Virus record (IMG/VR): IMGVR_UViG_3300003690_000113
Location: 1 to 24,875 of that record
Origin: a virus
Length of the DNA: 24,875 nt
Direction: 5' to 3' (one strand)
A program made the position numbers and the translations under genes. The notes beneath the pieces were generated by a model, which did no database searches, had not been told where the DNA came from, and worked only from the letters and a program-made list of their open reading frames with translations. Shown here one piece after another: positions 7,234 to 15,096 of this stretch (position 1 is the stretch's first letter; the number at the start of each line of letters is the position of its first letter).

Positions 7234-8771
7234 TGCCGATTCCTGGAAACCCGCACCCCTATGGTCCGTGGTCTGGCGGCATAAACTTCAGCAAGCCAGC
7301 TGAAGAGCTGACGCAGAACGAGATGGCCGATGGCAGAAATGTACGCATTGGCATCGGCGGGGAGGCGAAGAGCAGAAAAGGGACGACACCATATAATGGC
7401 ACGACGGTATCAGGAGGACACGCATATACGGCCTGCGGCCAGCACGAATTCAGCGCGACCAGCAGCCGTGAGTTCGCTATTGTAGGCACCAAGTTCTACG
7501 AGGGGGCGTCGGGGACGTGGACAGACAGGACCGGAAGCGCTACGATTACTGCCGGCGACGATAATACGTGGTCCCTGGCAGATGCTAACGGCACACTGTT
7601 TGGTCACAACGGAGTAAGTGGAGATGTTCTTTTTAAGTGGACGGCGGCAGGGGGGAATATAGCCGCCTGGGATGTTGACTCCCGCTTTACGTGGGCCAAG
7701 TCAATAGAGTTTTTTGATAACAGGGCGTGGGCCGGAAACCTCTCCTCGGGCACAGACAAACTATGGCGTAGTGACGTTGCGGATATTACAACGTGGGATG
7801 CTGACGGATACTATGATTTCGGCTCCGAAATAACGGGGCTGAAGAAAATAGGTACGATGCTGGCCGTCCACACCAAAGACACCATTTTTGGCATGAAGCC
7901 CACAGGAAATGCGGTGCTGCCGTTTTCTCGCAACCCACTTACCAACGCAGGCACCGTATCCAACAGGTCACTGGTAACGATTCAAGTTCCAGGGAGTGGC
8001 GAGATACAGCTGTACATCAGAAAAGATGGTATCTACGCCTTCAATGGCGTAGACAGCATCAAGATGTCAGCGCGGCTGGATGGCGAACGCTACTGGGACA
8101 GCATAAACGCCTCACGCCTGCACAAAAGCTTTGCCGTCGTATACGAACAGAAGAACGAAGTGTGGTTTTATATTCCCTATGGCACCACCCAGACGACGAT
8201 GAATCATATTCTCGTCTATGACTACCTGCGCAGCATCTTTTACCCGCCGTGGACGGGGGGGCTAAACAGTTCGCTTACTGCTTCTGGCATCGTTGACAAT
8301 GTCCCCGTGTCTGGAGATGAGTCTGACGGGTTTCTCTATAAGCACGAAGAGGGGCTTAACGATACAGACGGAAGCACTACAACCGCCATAGACTCCTGGT
8401 TCAAGACTGCGGCTTCGCCGGCGATGGGGACAGCCACGATGCTGCGGTGGCTTTTTGTAAGAAATAACTTTGACATTCTCGGAAACTATGAGGTGAGCAT
8501 CACCTACTCCTCTCCGGGGATAGTAGGGCAGACGACGACCTTCAACCAGGGTGGTGGGTTTGATGCTATCGGTGCCTTCGTTATCGGTGAGTCATCTATA
8601 GCTCCTGATGATCTTGTTGCTCTCGAGGACACCGACCTTACAGGGTATGACCCTGTCGTTCAGCTGCAATATCAGAATGCAAATGTCAGCGAAGAAATGA
8701 GCATACGTCGTGCTACGGCAATATATAAACCTATAGGCATAATGAGAAAACCGCAGGCCGGGGTCACCTAA
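7233..8771 (+). CDS. Tail tube / nozzle beta-propeller-like protein
   Basis: 512 aa. The start MPIPGNPHPYGPWSGGINFSKPAEEL, followed by NEMADGRNVRIGIGGEAKSRKGTTPYNG, is the classic opening of phage tail proteins that list blade-like repeats ('N-x-x-x-x-x-G-x-x-x-R-x-G'). Blade motifs recur: FDNRAWAGN, LKKIGTMLAVHTKDTIFGMKP, IQLYIRKDGIYAFNGVDSIKMS, KSFAVVYEQKNEVWFYIPYG and ILVYDYLRSIFYPPWTGG. Podovirus nozzle or stabilisation proteins (T7 gp12-like, P22 gp10-like) form the tube tip from six such propellers, and this gene fits that role next to the adaptor. The ATG shares the A of the upstream stop (TAATG). Confidence 0.75.
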   Translation: MPIPGNPHPYGPWSGGINFSKPAEELTQNEMADGRNVRIGIGGEAKSRKGTTPYNGTTVSGGHAYTACGQHEFSATSSREFAIVGTKFYEGASGTWTDRTGSATITAGDDNTWSLADANGTLFGHNGVSGDVLFKWTAAGGNIAAWDVDSRFTWAKSIEFFDNRAWAGNLSSGTDKLWRSDVADITTWDADGYYDFGSEITGLKKIGTMLAVHTKDTIFGMKPTGNAVLPFSRNPLTNAGTVSNRSLVTIQVPGSGEIQLYIRKDGIYAFNGVDSIKMSARLDGERYWDSINASRLHKSFAVVYEQKNEVWFYIPYGTTQTTMNHILVYDYLRSIFYPPWTGGLNSSLTASGIVDNVPVSGDESDGFLYKHEEGLNDTDGSTTTAIDSWFKTAASPAMGTATMLRWLFVRNNFDILGNYEVSITYSSPGIVGQTTTFNQGGGFDAIGAFVIGESSIAPDDLVALEDTDLTGYDPVVQLQYQNANVSEEMSIRRATAIYKPIGIMRKPQAGVT

Positions 8772-8781
8772 AAGGCACATC

Positions 8782-11763
8782 ATGAACGGCGCACCTGACT
8801 TTACACAGTTTGATCGAGATGCCGTAAGTCCCTACATCGACCAGGCGGTAACATTCCACCGTCAAAGGGGAGTCTTCCGAAGAAGGAACGGTGCTATTAC
8901 GTTTGAACAAGGAGAAAATGGTGCTAATTTTGGCAATGGCATAGAAGATGTAACTGAATATATAACATCGCCAGAGGGACTGTCGCCACAGCTAGGACCA
9001 TCCGCTGCCAGCGGAGTGCCTGCACCACCCTCTCAAGGGCCACCCACTCCGTTACCTCCCGGCGGCACCGGCACCCAGCCTCCTCCACCCGGCGGCATTG
9101 GAACACAGCCCCCACCTCCCAGCGGCATTGGAACACAGCCTCCACCCCCCGGCGGCACTGGAACACAGCCTCCACCTCCCGGCGGTGACGGTACACAACC
9201 ACCGCCTCCCGGTGATACTGGAGTACCTCCTGGTGTCACCGCAGACCCCCGTATTAACCCAGATTTTACAGCTGCTTTTAATACAGCCTTTGGTCAGCCA
9301 GGGTATGACGCTAGGTTCGACTATAACAGAGACAAAATTATTAACGTCTCTGATCTTCAGGAATATGGAAGACGATCGACTCCCGAAAGAATGGATCAGG
9401 GCATTCGGGCATACCGACCCAGCGAGGATCTGACCCCAGAGCAGATTGACCAACAAAACTGGACAGCCAAGACTCAAAGCAACATCGACCAAATCCTGAC
9501 GGCCCCAGATCCGGACGGACCGCTTCCAAGATTTTACTCTCAATTTATAGACGGATATAAAACACACCTGGAAGGTGCTTCTAAAAGCCAGAGAGACAAA
9601 GCTTTTGCAGCGCCGCATGTTGAATACAAGAATTATGTAATAAGCCAGCTCGCGGCTACCCCTGAACTGGAAGCTATAATGCGCGGGGAATGGACCCCCG
9701 AAAATGTAGATGCCGTTGTCCAAGCTATTGTTTCTGGCGAGGGCATCCTTAGCCGGAACCATCTGGAGTCAATTCCCGAAGCCCTTCTTTCCTCTAAATA
9801 CAAACAACATATCTATAGAGCTGTAACTGCTGCCCAGGAGGGGCCACGCACGAGGCCAGCCCTTGGCGATCCTGGGAGAGATGTTTCTGATTTTGATCCG
9901 GATCAAGAAGTCGACTACGAGGGTGATGTCACCCTACCTCCGGGTGCCAAGACCGATGAAGATATTAGAAAGGCTGTTGACGGGGCCGCAACGATGATGA
10001 GGCGCGTCGGTTTTCGGTCGGGAACATGGGACATAGAAGTCATACGCGGTGAACTAGCAGAGCAAGGCTTTAGCCCTGACCAGATAGAACAGATTCTTAA
10101 GGAGTCCCAGGGAATAGCTGGAGATGCTGACTCTTTCGTTAAGAATCTTTATGGGCAGATGGAAGCTGGAGAGTTTGATGAGGAAGCTGCCAGAAGTATG
10201 CTTGAAGCTGAGGGATTTGGCCCTAAGGAGATAGATTCTTTAATTGGGGAAGCCAGAAGTCGTTATGAAGGTAGGACGGATGAATTCGGTTTCGCTACTC
10301 CTCCCGATCCTGATGAACCAGATCCTGATGAACCCGATCCTGATGAAGTTGAATATCCTGCGGGATGGGTGGACAACGACGGAGATGGCTTTGATGATAA
10401 CACAGACCTGGACATAGATGGCACTCCAAGAACATTTACGCAGGAAGAACCGCCGCGAGTTGAAGGGGATATAGACCGTCCCGGTATTCCTGATACTGAC
10501 GATACAATACAGGACATCCTCACCTACCTCAGAGACGCGTCTCAAACAGAAGACGGCATCGACAATATCGCCGCCAGAGACCTGAATAAACTCAGCCGCA
10601 GTGCGGAAAAAGCCCAAGAGCAGCTCATGGAAGACCTTAACCGCCTGGGCCTTGCTGGTATGGAGACAGGAGATGCACAGGCGGCGATTGGTGAGTTTAA
10701 GGGTGCGATACTTGCTCGACAGGATGAAATACGCGCAGGGTCTGATGAGAGAATCAGGGATAACATCGACAAGCTGATTAATGTTGCCGGCCTTGAAGTT
10801 ACCAAAGCAGCGCACGACAAGAACATAAAGAGTCTAAAGGACAGCATCGAGAGCAGGGACCAGCTGGCGCTCTTCAATGGTCTTCTAGACTTGTTAGGCC
10901 CAAGCGGCATGAATCTTCTCAGTGGGGTCTTTGATGATGGTGGCGCAGGCCCCGGCACTGGTCCTGATTTTGGTGGTATTAATATTCCAGAAGGTCTTTG
11001 GGGTGTTGAGGGACTTGATACGAGCAAGCTTTCTGCCGCTTTTGATAAAGACGGAAAAGTTATTAAGGACATGTTCTCCTATACAAATGCCGCTGGTGAT
11101 ACAGTTAATATCCCTAAAAACTTTGATATCATGACCGACTCAAAGGCGATTGAAATGAGGGCGGGCGGGATGTCAAATGCTGATATTATGGACCAGATGG
11201 CAGCGACAAAGCCTCCCAAGTGGTTTGACAGGACAAAGCTGAAGCAGGCTGCTGGCTTTTTAGCGTTAGCCGAGATGGCGGATCAGGTTTTACCTGGAGT
11301 GGCGGGAGCAATCGCCAAGGGTGCTTCTCAGGGTGCGGCCATAGGAAGCATTGTCCCGATTATAGGAACGACGTGGGGAGCAGCTATTGGAGCCGGAATT
11401 GCAGGAGTAATAAATGTTCTTGGCATTGGTATGTCTGGACACAACGATAGACAGATTGAAAGTTCTTGGCATCCAGCCATTCTGGACGTGTTGTTCCAGA
11501 AGGGATTTACGCCTAGGGACAAGGTGTCAAAGGCAGTCCTTGATGAGATTGCCGGACAACTAAAGATTCCATTCACAGGAAAGAATTCTATTGCTTTCCG
11601 CAGGTCTTCACATTACCAGGGCGCAGATATAGAAAAACAAGATAAGATCTGGTTTGAGGCTTATCAGAATGGGGAGCTGTCACGCGAAGACTTTATCACC
11701 AGGTCTTTAGCTTCTAGTGTTGGTAATTCAGAGATTAACCTAAATGATAAGAAGTGGGGATAA
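8782..11763 (+). CDS. Very large virion protein with proline repeats, two calcium-loop motifs and a glycine zipper (ejection protein candidate)
   Basis: 993 aa. Residues about 76-150 are low-complexity Pro/Gly built from five 10-residue repeats of the type GGIGTQPPPP. At D180-Y-N-R-D184...N188-x-x-D191 there is a complete dockerin/EF-hand-type loop. A second acidic loop, D531-N-D-G-D-G, lies after a PDPDE repeat. Residues about 415-495 hold paired helical units with the pattern L-x-E-x-GF-x-P-x-x-I. Residues about 838-885 form a glycine-zipper hydrophobic stretch (AIAKGASQGAAIGSI, then GAAIGAGIAGVINVLGIG), which could insert in a membrane. The soluble C-terminus follows. Glycine zippers in big phage proteins after the tube gene fit internal proteins ejected to build a channel through the host envelope. 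AAGG lies upstream of the ATG. No catalytic motif was seen. Confidence 0.65.
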   Translation: MNGAPDFTQFDRDAVSPYIDQAVTFHRQRGVFRRRNGAITFEQGENGANFGNGIEDVTEYITSPEGLSPQLGPSAASGVPAPPSQGPPTPLPPGGTGTQPPPPGGIGTQPPPPSGIGTQPPPPGGTGTQPPPPGGDGTQPPPPGDTGVPPGVTADPRINPDFTAAFNTAFGQPGYDARFDYNRDKIINVSDLQEYGRRSTPERMDQGIRAYRPSEDLTPEQIDQQNWTAKTQSNIDQILTAPDPDGPLPRFYSQFIDGYKTHLEGASKSQRDKAFAAPHVEYKNYVISQLAATPELEAIMRGEWTPENVDAVVQAIVSGEGILSRNHLESIPEALLSSKYKQHIYRAVTAAQEGPRTRPALGDPGRDVSDFDPDQEVDYEGDVTLPPGAKTDEDIRKAVDGAATMMRRVGFRSGTWDIEVIRGELAEQGFSPDQIEQILKESQGIAGDADSFVKNLYGQMEAGEFDEEAARSMLEAEGFGPKEIDSLIGEARSRYEGRTDEFGFATPPDPDEPDPDEPDPDEVEYPAGWVDNDGDGFDDNTDLDIDGTPRTFTQEEPPRVEGDIDRPGIPDTDDTIQDILTYLRDASQTEDGIDNIAARDLNKLSRSAEKAQEQLMEDLNRLGLAGMETGDAQAAIGEFKGAILARQDEIRAGSDERIRDNIDKLINVAGLEVTKAAHDKNIKSLKDSIESRDQLALFNGLLDLLGPSGMNLLSGVFDDGGAGPGTGPDFGGINIPEGLWGVEGLDTSKLSAAFDKDGKVIKDMFSYTNAAGDTVNIPKNFDIMTDSKAIEMRAGGMSNADIMDQMAATKPPKWFDRTKLKQAAGFLALAEMADQVLPGVAGAIAKGASQGAAIGSIVPIIGTTWGAAIGAGIAGVINVLGIGMSGHNDRQIESSWHPAILDVLFQKGFTPRDKVSKAVLDEIAGQLKIPFTGKNSIAFRRSSHYQGADIEKQDKIWFEAYQNGELSREDFITRSLASSVGNSEINLNDKKWG
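9061..9225 (+). repeat. Tandem 30-base repeats coding for GGxGTQPPPP units
   Basis: Five full units of 30 bases (9061, 9091, 9121, 9151, 9181) plus a partial sixth, in frame in the 993-aa gene. Units differ mainly at codon third positions and one residue (T, I, I, T, D), so they are old enough to have drifted or were kept apart by selection. The array encodes a flexible proline-rich linker. Confidence 0.9.
10306..10350 (+). repeat. Three tandem 15-base repeats coding for DPDEP
   Basis: GATCCTGATGAAC-type units begin at 10306, 10321 and 10336, the last one diverging after GATGAA. They encode an acidic DPDEPDPDEPDPDE linker just before the second calcium-loop-like motif of the 993-aa protein. 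Confidence 0.85.
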
Positions 11764-11764
11764 T

Positions 11765-12601
11765 ATGCCTTTCGGACTTAGTCTCTCAACACTAGGCAAC
11801 CTGGGTAGAGTTGCTTCCAGAGGTGTAGAACAACATGCCCAGAAGCGTCAGGGAGATGCAGATCGTGAGCTATCCAAAGTCATGCTCCATGCTGCTGTTT
11901 CGGGAGACTACAGTAGGTTGTCAGAAGGACTTCAGCAGGGCCTTTTTAATAATGCCCAGCCAAAACTTATAAATGCTGCTGGTGAAACGGTTTCTAGGGG
12001 ACTACTACTTAAGAGAGAAGAAGAGTATACAAAAAGACAAAAGATATATGAGATAGAGGAACGCGAGCTTGAAAAGATAAAGGGCGATGATAAACAATAT
12101 GGTTTTATGACTCCAGATGAAAAGATAAAAGAGGCAAGGAGTCGTGCCCGTAGGGTTGTTAGCGGTGAAGAGCCTGGCGGTCCACCAGCGGCTGGTGGTG
12201 ATAGGATTAGGGGCACCGATGCGATTTCGGCAATGGTGACAAATATAGAGGGAATAGAAGATAAAGAAGAAAAAATAGAACGGGGTAGAGAAGCTATAAA
12301 GCGCGTTAAAGATGCGTATCAAAAAGGCCAAATGACAAGATCCCAGTACGATTCTGCTATATCACGTATAGAGAATGCAGCAGAACCAATGCTTCAATTT
12401 GGTAAGTTTGGTAGAGCCGCTACAGAATTTGGAGGTGCAGTCGCTGCTGGTGCTGGTGCCGGAGCACTAAGGGGCAGGCCCATTGTTGGTGGAATAGTAG
12501 GAGGAGCCGGATATTTGGGAAGTCAGCTTCTTCCTGATTTTGATTGGAGTAACCTGGGAAATATTTCTAAGGGATTTCGTGGACAAGGTCTTGGCAGATA
12601 A
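11765..12601 (+). CDS. Hypothetical internal virion protein with C-terminal glycine zipper
   Basis: 278 aa from the ATG at 11765, chosen because GGGGA lies about 5 bases upstream and this start sits just after the previous stop; a start at 11744 would overlap that gene by 20 bases. The protein begins MPFGLSLSTLGNLGRVASRG, followed by long charged helices (about residues 80-210, rich in Glu, Lys and Arg) likely to be coiled coil. Near the end lies a small-residue hydrophobic segment (EFGGAVAAGAGAGALRG, then IVGGIVGGAGYLGSQLL) that looks like a membrane-active glycine zipper. The same kind of segment is present in the preceding protein, suggesting a shared ejection apparatus. Codons are more A/T-ending than in the portal gene. 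No family recognised. Confidence 0.65.
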   Translation: MPFGLSLSTLGNLGRVASRGVEQHAQKRQGDADRELSKVMLHAAVSGDYSRLSEGLQQGLFNNAQPKLINAAGETVSRGLLLKREEEYTKRQKIYEIEERELEKIKGDDKQYGFMTPDEKIKEARSRARRVVSGEEPGGPPAAGGDRIRGTDAISAMVTNIEGIEDKEEKIERGREAIKRVKDAYQKGQMTRSQYDSAISRIENAAEPMLQFGKFGRAATEFGGAVAAGAGAGALRGRPIVGGIVGGAGYLGSQLLPDFDWSNLGNISKGFRGQGLGR

Positions 12602-12618
12602 AATAGAGAGGTAATTGT

Positions 12619-14127
12619 ATGGCACTTCCACTTGCTATAGGTGCAGCAAAACTTATTGGATCAACGGCTGCTTGGTATGGGGTTTCAGAAGTGATTGATC
12701 GCTTCATGTCTTCAGATACGGGCAAGGAAGAAGTAAGAAGACAAACAAAAGAAATATCAGAAGCCATACAAGACCCTTCTATCCCAGAAGAAGAAAGGGA
12801 AATTCTTGGCTCTACTCTTTCAAGTATGGAAGAGTATATGGGACCAGCATTTGCCGCGCTTGGGCTAACATCACTGGTGGCACCAATTAGAAAGTATATG
12901 GGAGGTCAAAAAGCATTGCCGCCAGGCCAAAAAGCATTGCCGCCAGGTCAAGAACCACCATTAACTGGTCCGGTTATGGGGACACCAAAAGGGCGTGGGG
13001 TACCTGGTAGACCTACTGGGAGACCACCCATACCAGTGGGTCAAGCTGCTAAAGCACAGAAAGCCTTGCCAGGAATGGCTAAAAAACTATTACCGGGACT
13101 GTCTAAACGTCGCGGGTTTAAAGGACTGCTTGCGGGCCTCTTGGCTTTTGCAGCTCCTTATTTATATGACACATACCAAGAGACTTTTGGAGAAGAACCG
13201 CCAGAAGACGATACTCCAAATACTCCAGAGACTCCAGAGACTCCAGAACCGCCAGGCCCTGGATTCCAGATCATTCCAGCTCCTACGGAAGACCCTGAAG
13301 AAGACACAGAAGCTCCTGAGACACCCAGCCGCAGACCAAGAGGTGGACATCCTGGAAATCGTCGAGGGCGACAGGGGCCAGGCGGGACGTGGCGAGACGA
13401 TCCCCCATACCCTCCCCGGCGCGGGTTAGAACGTCCTGTCCTTCCAATAACAGAAGTTCCCGGCGGGGAGCAGCCTGAAGCCCCTGATATGACGCCAACA
13501 GACCAGGACATCGAGAGGCTGTTTAATGGCGAGGGGATGCCAGACAGATTCCAAGACGATCCCTCTAAGGATGCGGTATCAGCCGCCTTTCTAAGGGAAC
13601 GAGGAAAAGCCTTTGGTGGTGCTCAAGGTCAAATAGAGGGTGCCCCTCCCCTGTACCAAGAACCAGAGGGCGTTGCTTTCATAGACACTCCTGAAGGGCA
13701 GGCATTTTTACAGCAGAGAATGACGCCTATGTCTCCACAGGCACAGCCCTCTCCCGGCGCACAACCAGAGCCTATCCCTCGAGATATCCCTTCTCCACAG
13801 GCACCGCCACCTCCTGGTATGCCCAGACCTACACTTCCAATGCCTGAAGTAGAAGAGGATCGACCAGAAGATGCCCAATCTCCTATTCAAGAAGATATTT
13901 TGGATGCTTCAGCCCGCAGTCTCGGTGGGCGTCCCGATCCTGGCCCTACAGATGACGATATTATCGGACTGTTTGAGGGCAGAGGTGTTCCGGTTTCTCA
14001 GTTAAGCGAAGAAGAGGCACAGGCACAGTTAGATGATATAGTATCAAAACTTGAAGAGGAACCTGTGGAATTGACAGAAGAGGAAGAAAAAAGATTTAGG
14101 GATCTTGTTGAAAGGCTTAGAAGGTAG
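12619..14127 (+). CDS. Proline-rich hypothetical virion protein with internal repeats
   Basis: 502 aa, with GAGAGG about 7 bases before ATG. The N-terminus MALPLAIGAAKLIGSTAAWYG is hydrophobic and could associate with membrane. A second hydrophobic patch (MGPAFAALGLTSLVAPI) follows near residue 75 and a third (GFKGLLAGLLAFAAPYLYD) near residue 170. Between and after them the protein is proline-rich and probably disordered: two GQKALPP units, a TPETPETPEPP stretch and many PxP segments. A motif of the form PTDxDIxxLFxGxGxP occurs twice, near residues 293 and 443. The very acidic helical end is rich in Glu. The layout suits a protein that unfolds and refolds during ejection; this is inference. 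No enzyme motif was seen. Confidence 0.65.
   Translation: MALPLAIGAAKLIGSTAAWYGVSEVIDRFMSSDTGKEEVRRQTKEISEAIQDPSIPEEEREILGSTLSSMEEYMGPAFAALGLTSLVAPIRKYMGGQKALPPGQKALPPGQEPPLTGPVMGTPKGRGVPGRPTGRPPIPVGQAAKAQKALPGMAKKLLPGLSKRRGFKGLLAGLLAFAAPYLYDTYQETFGEEPPEDDTPNTPETPETPEPPGPGFQIIPAPTEDPEEDTEAPETPSRRPRGGHPGNRRGRQGPGGTWRDDPPYPPRRGLERPVLPITEVPGGEQPEAPDMTPTDQDIERLFNGEGMPDRFQDDPSKDAVSAAFLRERGKAFGGAQGQIEGAPPLYQEPEGVAFIDTPEGQAFLQQRMTPMSPQAQPSPGAQPEPIPRDIPSPQAPPPPGMPRPTLPMPEVEEDRPEDAQSPIQEDILDASARSLGGRPDPGPTDDDIIGLFEGRGVPVSQLSEEEAQAQLDDIVSKLEEEPVELTEEEEKRFRDLVERLRR
12904..12945 (+). repeat. Two tandem 21-base repeats coding for GQKALPP
   Basis: GGTCAAAAAGCATTGCCGCC (12904) and GGCCAAAAAGCATTGCCGCC (12925) differ by one base over 21 positions, and a third degenerate unit (GQEPPL) follows. 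One-base divergence implies recent slippage duplication inside the 502-aa gene. Confidence 0.85.
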
Positions 14128-14133
14128 GCTGAA

Positions 14134-15096
14134 ATGGCAAAAGATAAACGCAAGGAACGAACTTCAGCTGCTGACCTATTAAAGCTGTATTATACTTCTC
14201 AGGAAAAGCCTGAGGAAGAGCCTGCCGTTATACCTAAGCCTGTTGTTACACCTAAGCAGGAAAAGCCTGAGATACCATCTGCCGTTATACCTAAGCCTGC
14301 GCCACCATCTCGGGAAAAGTCCAGGCGGGAGCCGCCTCCACCAGAAGACTCTAAGTCCTTTTTAGATTCGTTTGGAAGTCTTACGCAATATCTTCCAAGC
14401 GTTGCTGATGTCACCGAATACGCTGGTAGAGCTATATCGCCAACGGCATCTGCTGCGTACGACCTACTTCCAGACCATGCACAGGAATTTGTGAAGCAGG
14501 GAATTCAAGCTACAACAGGCATTGACACTGGCCCAATAACAGAAGGGGATCTTACTACTTCTACATTTGAGGCAATGAAAGAGAGTGCCTGGGCAGGTCT
14601 AAGAAGAACTGGCGGGAAGCGTTCTGACTATAAGGACTATACTATTGATAGTCCTTCAGATATTTTTGGTTCTCCTGAAGGGTTTGTTAGCGCAGCAGTT
14701 GAACCTAAAAAACGAGCGGGATATATTACTGGAAGAACAGACACTTTTGAAATTGATCCAGAAGGAAATCTGATTTTAAAAGACAAGTTTGATTTTGGAA
14801 GTGGGGGGTATGAAGGGTTTGGCTGGAAACCAAAAGACAAAAAACGATTTGGCTGGCTAGAAGGGATTCTAGCAGGCAAGAAAGAGTATGGTAGGGATGT
14901 AAGATCCCCCATGTATTCAAAAGTGCATAGTCTTTTTGATAAAAAGGGGCCATATCCCTGGAGTGGTGCTTTAAATACGTCAAGAGATATTCGTATTAAT
15001 CTTGGTCCGGCACCTCCAGATATTAAAAAGTTGCTGGCGAGAAAGAAAAATAACCCTGACCCTGTTGAAAGCAGCTTGGGAGCTAATACTCAGTAA
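14134..15096 (+). CDS. Hypothetical virion protein with duplicated N-terminal linker
   Basis: 320 aa; only a weak AGG-type ribosome site. The N-terminus is basic (MAKDKRKERTSAADLLKLYY) and continues into a Pro/Glu/Lys linker built from a 19-residue duplication (AVIPKP appears twice). Around residues 75-130 are helices (SFLDSFGSLTQYLPSVADV, then ISPTASAAYDLLPDHAQEF). The C-terminal half is Gly/aromatic-rich (DKFDFGSGGYEGFGWKPKD, FGWLEGI) and ends with MYSKVHSLFDKKGPYPWSG then NTSRDIRINLGPAPPDIKK, a pattern I cannot place. It sits among likely ejection proteins, and its stop overlaps the next ATG (TAATG). I do not assign a function beyond virion component. Confidence 0.6.
   Translation: MAKDKRKERTSAADLLKLYYTSQEKPEEEPAVIPKPVVTPKQEKPEIPSAVIPKPAPPSREKSRREPPPPEDSKSFLDSFGSLTQYLPSVADVTEYAGRAISPTASAAYDLLPDHAQEFVKQGIQATTGIDTGPITEGDLTTSTFEAMKESAWAGLRRTGGKRSDYKDYTIDSPSDIFGSPEGFVSAAVEPKKRAGYITGRTDTFEIDPEGNLILKDKFDFGSGGYEGFGWKPKDKKRFGWLEGILAGKKEYGRDVRSPMYSKVHSLFDKKGPYPWSGALNTSRDIRINLGPAPPDIKKLLARKKNNPDPVESSLGANTQ
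14200..14313 (+). repeat. Imperfect 57-base tandem duplication
   Basis: Units at 14200-14256 and 14257-14313 share CAGGAAAAGCCTGAG at their starts and the 20-base TGCCGTTATACCTAAGCCTG (14223 and 14280). The spacing is exactly 19 codons, so the frame is preserved. It lengthens the proline-rich linker of the 320-aa protein. Confidence 0.85.

Noticed and set aside
9061-9225. Possible CRISPR-like repeats
   Set aside because: Units are directly adjacent without spacers, are in frame, and encode a proline-rich linker.
9052-9762. 236-aa minus-strand frame opposite the 993-aa gene
   Set aside because: Cys/Arg/Trp-rich composition and mirror repeats of the + strand array mark it as a shadow.
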